A stretch of DNA of 64,000 nucleotides from Dipteris shenzhenensis (taxonomy: Eukaryota > Polypodiophyta > Polypodiopsida > Gleicheniales), in NCBI GenBank assembly GCA_047967505.1, contig CM106538.1. One strand, written 5' to 3'. Each line of letters begins with the position of its first letter. Position 1 is the first letter of the stretch. The notes under the pieces were generated by a model that worked only from the letters and a program-made list of their open reading frames with translations, made no database searches and was not told where the DNA came from. Positions 46,501 through 59,400 of the stretch are shown here, piece after piece. Position numbers and translations under genes: made by a program.

Positions 46501-49500
46501 TGTCAATGGAGATGAGGCAAGGCCAGATTCTGTGGCTACACTTGTCACTCCTACAACTGGAGGCAAGGGTAGAGGTCAAAATGCAGCACAAGTAATTGGA
46601 GCAGTTGCTGCTCCAGTGGCTCCCACAACAGAGCAAAAAAGATGGGATTCTAGGGATGCACAAACTCTATCTGTGATTTCTCTTTCTGTCAAGAGTTTCA
46701 TTATTCCTCACATTCGGTCATGCAAGACCTCAAAGGTAGCTTGGGAGATATCAGAGAGTATGTTTGCAGCAAGAAATGATGCGAGAGTTTCTTTCCTGAA
46801 GAGAGAGCTATCTCATACGCATATGGATGAGGGAGATTCCATGGAATACTCACCTCCACAAAGCTTCAGGATTTGAGGGAGCAGTTGCTGAATATTGATG
46901 AAGTTATTCCGGATTCAGAGATGATTACCACTACTCTGAACTCTCTTCCTGAGTCCTATTTTGGTTTCCACACGTCGTTGAATTTGTCATTGAGGGGGGG
47001 CAACAATCCTCTCTCTTTTCACGAGTTGGTAGGACTTCTGTTGCAGGATGAGCAGACACGAAGAAATATTGCAACATGGGCTGGCGAGCATGCCATGCTT
47101 TCTAAGTTTAAGCCCAAGGGAAAAGGGCAGCAAAAACAACATGCCAATCAGCCCGCACATCAGCATAAATCTGATTCAGGACAGCACTCTTATAAGGCTA
47201 AGGGTGATGCAGATAAGCCTAAAAAGAAGGGCATTTGTCACTACTACAAGAAGCCTTCATGCAGCCCATGAGGACACCCTACACAGATGAGTCGAGGATG
47301 CCAGCAACAAATATCAAGATCTTTCAGAGACATCGATATTCCTAGTGGGACCCTAGTCCATGACACATGCTACGACAACATGAATTACTTCCAACACACA
47401 CTTTTTTTTTGTGTTGTTACTAGTTTCATCAATTATATTTTGGACGATGGGGGTGTAAATGTTTGACGATTTCAGCTCTTTGGTCTCATAGGCGTTATTT
47501 GCCTTCAAAAGCTGTTAATATCACCCAACTCAAGTCTAGATTTGTGAGATCCACCATGGGAGACAGCCATAGAAAACAAAAGATCACATACTTCTTATTC
47601 ACAGGCAAAGCAGCTCGGGAGGTGCAAAGACCATACCGTAGCAAGGAGTGAGGATCCCACACTTTCTCTTTCACGACAAAACGACTCTTCTTAGAGCACC
47701 ACTATCAAAATACCAAGCATTCAGTGTCTCATTGACACTAAGAGAGCATGCATCCTTTGAAGGATCGTAACTGCAAGTCAAAAAAGCATATGGATCATCA
47801 TCAATAGTGGCTGTAGTATCTGAACTACCCACTGAAAAATCTGAAATGCAAGACAAAAAGGGCATAGTGCTCTTCCACAAAGTTGGCTGTAACATCTCCC
47901 CCATCATGTGCAAGAGCTGATGCATCTGACACAGCCATACCTGAATCCCTTTTCTTTTCTTTAGCCATGCGCTTCTTGCATTATGAGATGTTGCAATGAC
48001 CGCGCCTCGGATGGGGCGGGCGCTCGTAGGGCCTGGAGAGAAAGAAAGAAAGAAAGAAAGTTTATCAAAGTCTTCGGAAGACAGATGGGTCTATGAGACT
48101 GTGAGAAACGTGATACAACAAGTTGAAAGGGTGGAGCTACTAAACGAGCATCAACACCCATGCTAAATGCTACATGCTAATCAGCCATAAGAACATCAAT
48201 ATTACAGACTCATAACATAACCTCAATATGACCATCCCCATCATCACTATCATCATGTGATCAAAATACATAGCGAAATGGTCCAATATCTCAGGTACGG
48301 GAGTCTCCCCCTCAAGGAAGAAGATCATGGTGGACCCAATGACCAGTGGGGCTGTGGTAGTATAAAGTCGGAGATAGGATGTTGGCGACTATATTTGGGT
48401 GGGGCCCGGTGTGGTCTCCAGCAGTGGTTCTATGTCTAACTAGGGCTATGGTGATCCCTGCCAGTCGCGCTTCAACTTTGAACATGGAAGGGATGTGTTG
48501 AAGTGTAATCTGTGTGTCCATCCTATGTCGTATATGTCGTGTCCAACACACTTTTTTTTGGGGTGAAAATTTTGTTACTTTATTTTACAAAATCACTATC
48601 CCAAAATTTCCACATCCCGTGGTGTCCAACACACACACACACACACTCTTTTTTTTGGTGGTGAAATCTTTGATTGATTATCACACACACACACACACAC
48701 ACACATATAGATAGATAGATAGAGAGAGAGAAAGAAAGAAAGAAAGAAAGAAATATTAATGTCCACAGGAGGCCTATGGGACAAAGTATGGAATCAAGTA
48801 ACTCATACAGACCACTATGGGCCAGAACAATGGGCTCGCTACGGCCCTTGTTGAGTACTAAAATGCTATACTAGTACAAAATAGCAAAAAAGTAGCAAAA
48901 TAGCTTGAGGGTGGCATGAAAATATCAAGTGCTCAGAGCTAGAGTCCCAAGTGCATGAACCGGCTCCACATATCCAGGCTCCATGGTGGCTCTCTGATGA
49001 GATGCAGAGAGCTCACGTATCTACATCTGTCGGGCTATCTCCCGTGGTTGTGGAGGGCGTGGTCTCCTCGATCTCTGGATCCCATGGGCTATGTCAAGGG
49101 TGACGCCTCGCCTCGATCGATCTCCCTTGAGGAGAGCTGAAATAGGTCGAACCACAATCGTGTGTGCTTTGGTCGCGTGTCATATCGTGTACGGTCTTTG
49201 TGTCCCTTGTCCAACAGTGCTGTGTCGGCTCTCTCCACCGATCCATACATCTCTCATGTCGGCTAGCTCCTCCTCTACCCTAGCGTGCCCTGGAGCTGAG
49301 TCAAATGCATAGAAATCTGTGACCTGTCTCTGTGCTCGGTCTACCTCAGTGCCTTGTGCGATGGTCCCATCCTGCTGCTCTCCGATATGTCGTAGTGACG
49401 TCTCTTTGTGTCGTCGCATCTCCATTAGGTAGAGCCCAATACAAACCTGGTTTTGGAAGTGGATCAGTTGTGAGAGTGGGCCAAAGCCATGCGCTTCCTG

Positions 49501-50424
49501 AAAAAGGCAATGGTAGCATCCTCGGATCTCATAGTAGGTTGGGCAGACACATAGAAAATGCTCCTCTATCTCGATCGCCCCCATCGTGCACAACCTGCAA
49601 GTCCGTTGCTCTCTGGGTACGCCTGCAGCTCTCCCTGCCTCGATCCTCAGCTGATGGGACGAGGCCCGCATCTGTCCGATGGCAATCCTCAGCTCGTGTG
49701 AGACTCCTCTGCTCGTGTGAAACTCCTTTGTCCTCGAGATACTAAGGTCTGATGATGAGCCCATTCTCCGATACTCTCAGGAAATGGTCATAGTAGAGTT
49801 GGATCTTGGTGGGGAACTCCTAGCCGCCCCCCCCCAAGTGCGAGATGTGTGGAGTTGAAGGAGATCTAACTGTATGATGCGGTTAATCTCATCCCGTGGA
49901 ATCAACTTGGGCAATGCATCCATGCTATAGGAAGCCGGTCCATTTGAATGTCGTGACTGGCAAACCATGCTGTACCGACCCCATTCTTTGCTAACCGTAT
50001 GGAAGACTCTAGTGCAAGTTACGGAAGTCTCTTGCGAGGTAGGTCTCAAACTCTGTGGAGGAAAGTCATTGTCTGAAAGATGGCATCAACCTGGAGAGGG
50101 GTCATGGCAAAGTCTGCCTGTACTATTTGATCGGGGAGCGAGGGCTTACTCCGAATCATCCTAGAGCCCATAATCACCTATAGCCACTCAAAACTCCTCC
50201 ATTCTGTTGCTGAAAGATCACATCCCTGAAAAGGTGCCGCATACATGGCAGTCGGCCTCACCAGAGTGTCGAAAAGCCAACACTTCCTCGGTGGATCCTA
50301 GAAGTGCACCTGGAAGCACTGTCGCTCTAGTCGGGCCAAAACACCATACCCACGTGTGAGTTGTGCTCTGGCTGTGTGGGTCATCATGAAAACTGGCCCT
50401 GTGAAAACTGCACCCAAGTATATG

Positions 50425-50465
<41 letters not shown>

Positions 50466-53400
50466 GGCAGTGAAGGAGAAGGAACTGTGCATAGGTATTA
50501 CAGCTTCTGTGCATGCTGAGAGAAGTAAGCAAGCAGAGGGACAGGTTGGTAGAGAGAGCAAGAGAGCAATATCTGCATTGTATTATCATGAAGGTTTCAC
50601 GTGTGGTATTTTAATATTATAACTTACACTAATAGAAACCTCTCTACCATAATCCGACTTTCTTATCCTCAAACCAAAATTTAGTGAACAATGCTGTTTA
50701 AGTGATTTTAGTTTGTTGGAAGTGTCGTTTTTCTGTCTTTTGTTTTTTTGCCTTTTGTAATCACTTTGTACAATGTACGTTATTTAATATATTTACATCT
50801 TTGCCATTTTCAAAACCATTTTCACTCAGTCTGGGAACGCTTGAAGTCATCTTCTAGAGTTAAGTGTTCTATCTCAGTTTGTGCAAAATTGTATTTATGT
50901 GCAGGTATTCATGGATGTTGTATTCAACCATACTGCCGAAGGAAATGAGATGGGTCCAACGTTTTCTTTTAGGGGGCTTGATAATTCAGTGTTCTATATG
51001 CTTGCTCCAAAAGTAAGTGCTTGTAGATGACTTTTAGATTTGCTGTTTCAAGTTTATATTTCCTATTGAAAGGGGTCTTGTCTAATTGCTTTAAAAAAAG
51101 AAGAAAGTTGCTATCCTAAAGACCACAAAGGAACATTGTCGCTGGTTGGTTTATATTCATTTAACTTTTTGCACAAGGCATATTCATATAGTTTATAAAC
51201 ATGCAACACTGACATTAAGATCATCTTGTAATCTTTCTGCACCACGAGACATTTGCAGCATATTGTCTCCCAATTACTGGTTTCAATTGGAAACGATGCT
51301 GGCCATGTATGCTATTGGCTCTTGACTTGTTATGTGAAGATGAAGCATTGCCAGCTTCGAGGCTAGACTGTTTCTTCTTCTTTTCTAATATAGTGTGCTT
51401 CCTGCATTCAGAAATATCATGTCTTGGCTTTCTGCAATAGTTACATGTTTTCTTTTTATTATCAGCGTTTCTGTTGGAATAAAAAATGTTACCACCATTA
51501 TGTTTGGGTTTCCCACATGACTTTGCTTCTGTGCAGTACCCTTATGATGGGTAGCAAATGCCTGATCACCATTGATATAGGCATTCTGATTTGCATGGCT
51601 TTGCTCTTCCCGCAACAGTAAAGCGACAAGCTGTTTGAAGGTATAGTGGTTAGGACCACATGGGGTAGTTGGTGCCATCTAACTTATCTTCAGGGGCAAG
51701 CATACCAAATAGATCATTGTTTGCCATTGCAACTGAGGTAAAATGCACAATCCCAAAGTAATATGTCTGCACAAAGTTCAAAATCAACCTGCTTACATAG
51801 CGACTAAGTGCGAATGTATAAGTTACTATACTCGTGTCAAGATCGAATTGGCGGGCATATCTGTACTGATTCTTCCTTTGGATTTCCTGTCAATATGGGA
51901 GCATCTTTGTAAGATCTGGAACCACACTAGCCCCATTCAATAGGGCTTTTTCTACTCCTAGCACTTTGCCTTGGAGGACCCACCCAAACAACATTGGGTC
52001 ACCCAGATTTTCAACAGGTTTACTAGATGGACCCTAGGGTACATCACCCCCATGAGATTGTGTTGCATGTAGACCTCCTCTTACACCCGCTCTTCAAAAC
52101 CATATGTGTTCTAAGAGTTTGTTTGCCAAAATAATTGTGTTGTCTTTGGAAAACTTTGCTATATTCTCTCCTAGATCCATGAGAGGGTCCTCCTATGATA
52201 TGTGGCAGTTGTGCTTGTAGATGGGTGATTCCGATGGTGCAAATAACATGCTGCCAATTGAATATTTCCATCTTTTGTCAATATATCTACCCACATGTAT
52301 TGCTTGCATGGGTCTTTCTTTTGACCTTGGTTGGTTTCTCCCATGTCTTGCTGATGTAGCATGCAGTCCCCCAAATCCTCTTCCTCCTATGTATCTTTTA
52401 GTGTTGCATATTGATGCATTTTGGGATCCCTGCATTTTTGGAGCTTAGTTCTTGTTAGTGACATTGAGGTGCTTGGCGATGCCATCTATGGTTGCGTGAG
52501 CAGAGTCGCCTCTTGCCGTTAAGTTTTGCCGTTTTGGAATTGGTGTACCAGCCTGTTTGGGAACCTTGTCCGAGACCATCCAGACCTCTAAGCTAGCTGA
52601 ACACTATATTGGTTGCAGTGATGAATCATTGGCAAAGAAGAGAATAGTGTATACTGGTGTCTCTATGATCCTCACCTGTAACTTTGTCATTATTTTGCTA
52701 GTATTGTATGCTGTGATCGTGCGTAGACATCAAACGAAGAGCTGACCCTGTGCGTTCTATAAAGAGGCCGGAAGGCGTGGTTGTTGGAGTTCACGATTGC
52801 AGGCAGAGGGCAAAACCTTCTATGTTGATCGTTGGTTGCCTACTTATCAAATGCATACCCTGATGGACGAAGTTGGGCTTTGGAAGGAAGCAGTTTTGAT
52901 GTTCTTCTGGAAAATAAGGACGATTTGACCAGGGGGCTTTCTATTCTCTCTGTTATTTAGACGGTTTGCATTTAAGCTTTCCATGTGTTTGCCATCTTTA
53001 AGTTCATGTGCAGTTATCTGAGATTGCAGATATTTCCCTAGTATAGGTATAAGTAATTCATCTCGGTTGTGAATGTTTGGAGATATGCCTGTGTAGCAGT
53101 GTTTGGATTCAATTTATACATATTGGAATTTTAGTTGGAGATAATGTATTAAAAAAAAAAACCAACCGACCTAAACTGGTTTAAATTTTTTTGGAACTCA
53201 AGTTGTCATAAATAAAAGCAAAGCTATAGCGATGGAAGTCGAAGAAGAGGCTTCAAGGGTGGATCCCGTAGAGTCTAGAGTCCGGCTGACCGCGTAGGTG
53301 TCGCGCCCAACGGCCCATACACTATCTGGTAGAATTGCTTTATTAGGGAATGCCTTACAACATAATTCGGCTCAGCAACTGCAAGCAAACGTAGGGCAAT

Positions 53401-56400
53401 CCGAGCTTAGAAAAATGGTTCACAGTATGTCTACTAGACTATCTCACGAGGAAAAAGGTAAAGGTCCATTGGAGCTTGAAACCAATGTTCATACGGTCGA
53501 GCCTAGAAGGGCTAAGGTACCTAATATAGCCAATTCTAGGCCTGAAAAGTATTTTGGTCGGCTGTCTGACCGTAGTTCTGATGTCATAGATATCTGGTTG
53601 CACTAATGGGATGAGGCTTTCGCCATTTGTGAAGTTAGGATTGACATGAAGAAAATCTGCGAGGCCACCCACATGTTTAATGAGGGGGTGGAATTGGATC
53701 CAAAGAAAGTGGCTGCAATACTGACTTGGCCTATCCCTCAGAGTTTTATGTCAATGTTGATCATGATACTCTGAAACATTTTTGTAAACAATCTGACTTG
53801 AGAGGTTGCCAAGCTAGGTGGGTAGAACTCATGCAGGAGTTTAACTTTACGATTCGGTACCGAAGAGGGAAGGATAATAAAGTTATTGATGCGTTGTCAC
53901 ACATTATGCATAATTATGAGTTTCACAGTATTAGAGAGTGCTCTAGTGATCGAGATTAGAGAAACTCAAAAGGTGGACGAGCTCGTCCAAAGCCTTTGGC
54001 CTAAGGCTCATGTGTTGAAACCCGGGGAAAAGGGGGATCTGGCATCCAGAAAAGGCCAAACTTATGCAACATATACCATAAGAGATGGTGCAGAAAAGAA
54101 ATGGCAAGGTAGTAGTAGCTAATCAAAATGATCTCAGGCAGCGAGTCATTCAACAATGCCATGCTAGCCCATGTGCAGGACATCCAAGAGTTGAGAAGAC
54201 GTATGATCTTGTAAAACGAGATTTCTTTTAGCCAAAAAATGAAAAAAACATATTCATGAATATGTGACACGTCGTTTTTGGTATCAAGTGAGTAAGGCAA
54301 AGCGGGTGAAGCTACCCGGGCTTTTACAGCCCTTGGAAATACCATTAGGTAGGTGGGAGAGCATTTCCATTGACTGTATTGTAGGTCTAGCTACGACGCA
54401 ACATTGATATGATTCTATCCTTGTGGTGGTTGATCGTCTTACCAAGATGGCTCACTTTATTCGGTTCAGATGCGGGAGATGGTAGCACTTGCGAGAGCTA
54501 ACATCCGCCAGGCTATGGATAGAGCTAAGGCGTATGGGGATGAAAATAGATCCGTGAAAGAATTTAAGGAAGGAGAAAAAGTTTTCCTCAGATTTCCTTC
54601 ACACTCTCTAAGTCTTTGACTGCAGGAGAGTGTGCTAAGTTATCACCCCGATATTGTGGGCCGTGGTTAATTCTAAAAAGAATAGGCAAGGTGGTCTATA
54701 AATTAGAATTACCACAGGGTTGTAAGGTGCACCTAGTGTTTCATGTTTCTCGTTTAAAGAAGTTTTTGAACCCAGGTGAGTCACTAATCGAGGGTGTTGT
54801 TTTGTTTCAGGAGAGAGAGGATAATGCAAGCCACAAACCAATAAGAATCTTGGACCGAGGAACAATGCAAGTACGCAATCGGAAGATACCCATGGTGTTG
54901 GTTGCATGGCATGGTCTCCCTCTATTTGAGGCTACCTGGGAATCCGTGTACTAGATGCGGAGAGCGTTCCCAAATTTTGTGATCGAGGACGCTGATGCCT
55001 GAAGAGGGAAGGAATGTTATGCTCAAGCTGAGATAACATGACCCCGAAAGGGTTGGTGGACATTTTCCGTGTCATATTTTATTTTAAAGCACTTAAACTA
55101 TATGGTTAAAGGAATTAATGTCAAGGTCCTTGGTGAGGGCCAATTGGCACTAACTAGGTGGTTCTAAGGTCAAGGGCCTAGGTGCACCGAAATTTGCAAT
55201 TGCTAAGGGGCAAATGGAATTAAATGATACTCCAAGAGAGGGGTAAATGGTACACCTAAGGATGGCCCTAGGAATGTGACATGTGGCATGTAGAACCATC
55301 TAGGGAGTTATGGGCTTTGTGTACAACATGCAGGAGGATTAAGTATGATTGTGAATCGAGCTTGTTGACACAAAGATTGGCTGGGAGGATTAACTGAGTG
55401 CCATCGCCCGTGATTTGGATAGAGGAATCGGGTTGTGCGTACCATCTGATAGCTGGTTACAGTGGTCATGTTATAGTGGAATGGACCTTATTCAAGGTCC
55501 ATCCTTCCATGCTCTATACCTTGATCTTGAGGGTCGAGTTCCTATTTTTCTTTCTTTCCTCCCTCTCCTATATTTTCTGTGACGACAGCTTTTCCATCCT
55601 TCATATAAGCATTCTTTCCCTCCTTTTTTGCATTTCAGATTTTCAAGCTCTTTTATGTTCTAGGAGTATTGGCTCCGTGTGAGGTCTTCATTTATCCGTA
55701 TAGAATGCCCTGGATAAAGAATGCCCTTTTAGATGGTGTTTGTGGTTCAGCGTTTTAGTGCAGGGTTGTATGTCTTGAAATTTGACAATTATTTGCCTGG
55801 ATTTGTTCCGTTTCCTCCCCATTTTGAACGCCTCCTGCTGCCTAGTTGCAGAAATATGCAATGTTTTTTGAAATACATGGGTGAGGAATTTTTCCATGTC
55901 CTCATCCTCACTCTCCTTTATCCCCACAATTATAAGGTTTAGTGCTTTTTCCTGCCGTTCTTTCTGCTCTCTCAACGTGGAAATGAGTTCATCCATTTCA
56001 CTGTTTACTATGCCATCAATAGTCTTAACGATATTCTGTGTTTCTGGCACTTGCTGATCTGACTGTCCTCGCCCTTTTGGTTCTTGCATTTTCTGCTCTA
56101 TTTTCTTATCCATGTCATTGAGCTTGGCATACCTATTTCCAATTTGTTTTCCATTTCTTGCATCCTTTGAGACATTGCCCTTCATGCTGTCCTGTAATTG
56201 ATTGACCATACTGATTAGCATCGTGTTTTCATTCGGCATTTTGATCATTGCTTCACACATATGTTCTTTTGTAAAAGTCCACAAAGCGCCTCCAAACGGG
56301 ATTTCTATCCAGTTCCATCAGTTGATGGACAAGAAAAAACGGGATTCCGTTGATGACTGACAAAAATCCCCAAATCCTGAATTTTTGAACTTGAAGTTAA

Positions 56401-59400
56401 TCGTTTTTTTTCTTCTATATCTTGCTCAGCTCCCACAGGCGTCGCCATGCAGATCTTCAGCCATCACATGATTTCTTGCTATAATCAGAGTGCTTCTGTG
56501 GCAACTTGGGCCTGATCATAAAAAGAACACCACCAAGTCCCATTTGACCTGCACCCCCTTGGTCTACCTATGATCCAATGTATTATACGTTGGGCTGCCT
56601 TAATTCTGTCACCTTACGTAGCACCTAGTCCAAAATTTTGTTCATGTCAGCATCACCGAATGGGCAGACCTGTGCCTAAATTCAGAAGAGCAGCTCTACG
56701 TTCTTCTCTGCTCTGATGGGCTTCAGCTTGACTCATCTCATATCGATTTTGCCTATGCAGCCCGACGTGACTCGCTAGTGTCACCACCATGCCCTGCTCA
56801 GTCCTTCGATATTTACTCTTCTCCCACCAAATCAGCCGGCTCAATTGCAATCGATTCTTTTTCAAGGTAGCTTGCCGATTTCTTGACGAGGTCTATTAAG
56901 CTGCTGCCCAGCCTGTCACAAATCTGCCTGTCGCCCAAGTAGTTTCTACAAACCCCCAATTCCCTAGATGAATCCAGTATACCTATGTCCAATTCTTAAA
57001 GTCTTTCTTAGATATCCCTTTTACGCCTTCCAGGCATACATTTTAAATCATTTGCCTTTAGTTTTGATTCACAAGTAGGTACACCTAGGCCTTTGGCCTT
57101 TAAACTCATGTAGTCCATGCAAAGCACGCTCACCGACAACCTTGACATTAAAACCCTTTGACCATATACATAAAGCATAGTACAAATTATTACAGTTGTC
57201 GATCCTTTAAAAGGAAATGCCGACCAACTCTTCCAAGGTCATGTTATCTCAACTTGAGCGTAACATATATCTAGAGTAGTGAGCTAAGAGTCCTGTGGAT
57301 ATGAGAATGGCCTTGTTTGAGTCTGCCGCTCTCTTATAGAAGATCTAACCTGATAGGGTGGGCCATGCCACGGATCCCTTAGTGATGTTACAAATGCCTC
57401 TTGTGATCCTGCCAAGAAAGTGTGCAATGCCTTATCAAACCCTCGGGGCCTGTGCTCAATTCCAAAAGCAATGCTTAATGGAGCCTCTTGGGCATCTGGA
57501 ATATGCACCAAAGGCCTATCTCCAAGTGTGGACCAAGAGTCCTCGATGCTAGAAGTGCCGGACGAACATGGAGATTGTCTCTTCTGGTGGGATCGTCTCC
57601 AAATATATGTTTGCATATGGGTAGATGCCGTGGGTCTCCCAGTGTGCTTAGGGAATTAAGACTTCATGGTGGTATTGTAGCTCAGCCCATAGATCCCTAG
57701 ATGATGTAACAAGTAGCTCTCCTCATGCTACAAAACAAATGTGCAATGCCCTGCTAGATCCTTTGGGCCTCTCTGTGAATAGACTCTAAAGCTGTGAAGC
57801 ATCACGAGCATCTAAGATGTGCACCAAAAGCCTATCTCTAGGTGTTAAATGGGAGTCCACTTTGCCGGAAGAGCTTAAATATCATGGAAATTCGTCTCTT
57901 CCAATAGGATCTTCAAAGTGACCCCCAAAGTGAGTTTGTATGGGTAGAGCGAGGCCATAGGTCTCCTAGTGTGCTTCCCGGTGGGTATTTGTTGCAGGCT
58001 CCAAAGTTGGCCTTGTTTAGCATTTGTGATGTTGTAATTGAGGAGGAGGAGAGTGTGCTATAGGGGGATATTGCATCAATCGATGGCCACTCTCAAGGAT
58101 CCCATGATTGGTGCTCAAGTGGGCATTCACTTTAAGTCTAAAGATGCCATGGATTACCCATGACAAAGAGCTATACGGAGCTATGTACCATTGGCCATCA
58201 CTCAAGCCAACCACTCTGATTGTATGGAAAATAGTATTCTCAATTTGCTCCTTTGTCAACATGACTAGTCTCTAGCCCTCGCAACCTCGTAAAGAATTCT
58301 CTCTTCTTCCTAGTCGGAAAGTATGCACATAACGTGTGAGGGAGTATGTGTCCTTTAGAGACACCTTGCTAGTGAATTTGTATATCCTCAGTTTGATCTA
58401 CTCTTTGATTTGGATCAAGGGATACAATTGTGTCAATCTACAAGGTGCGTTTGCGATCCCCTTGCAAGTCGATAATGATTATGTGGACTCCTTGAAAATT
58501 CTTCAAGAAGCACCTACAGTGGAGGCTATTCCCATCTACATTGCATGTATCCCGATATCTGTGTAAATGTTCTAAGTCAACAAAAAACTCATTCCTCATG
58601 ATGGGTTGCTTGTCCCTCTAATCTTAGAATGAGAAGGAACCCTCTGAAAGCGTTGCTTTGATCTGTCACCAAGCTTTGATGAACGTTGCTAATTGGAGAG
58701 AAGGGGTGAGTCTGATGTGGGCATCCATGAAGGTCCATTTCATACTTGGCATCCAATCACCTAGTGTGGACGTGTGCATATGAATTTACCGAGTGGGAAA
58801 ATACCAAGAAGATCCATCTTGTGCTTGGCAACCAATCTTCTTCAACAAACATGGGGTGTCTTTGAACGAAAGCTCCTCTCATTCAGTCGCAAGCTCTAAA
58901 ATTCACGCCGACGTGAGAAGCCCTCGTAGGGGTAAAAATCCAATGCATGCTAGGCTCCTAGGTCTTTGTCTTTCCTAGCTCTGATTGGATCTCATGTACT
59001 CTGCAAATAAGAAGCTCTTTTTAGGGCTCTATAAGCCCCTCACAATGAGCTTCACCAACTTTGGATCAATAATATCCAAACGTCCTTTGGACAAGGACTG
59101 AATAATGATTGCCATGCGACCTTGACCCTAGCTGGTGGGCTGCCATCTCCCCCTAAACTAAATGAAATTTCGGATGAGTCTCTTTACTTCTCCAATGGAA
59201 AATCTAGAAAATGCCCAATAGGAGCAAAAAGTACCAGGTGGTAGCAACTAAAAGCCAATGCAAGGTCTAGAAAATGACTAGGTAGTAGCAAGTAAAACCT
59301 TGTTTGCCACCACGCTCTCCCTGACATTGCCAACCTTGCTGAGCTATGATAAAGGATCTTGCGTTGAATGCTCAAAAGAAGTGGCTCCGCAATGATGTCC

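Noticed and set aside
48610-48755. CRISPR-like or regulatory array in the CA/GATA/GA run
   Set aside because: These are plain microsatellites with no spacer structure, and part is a LINE tail.
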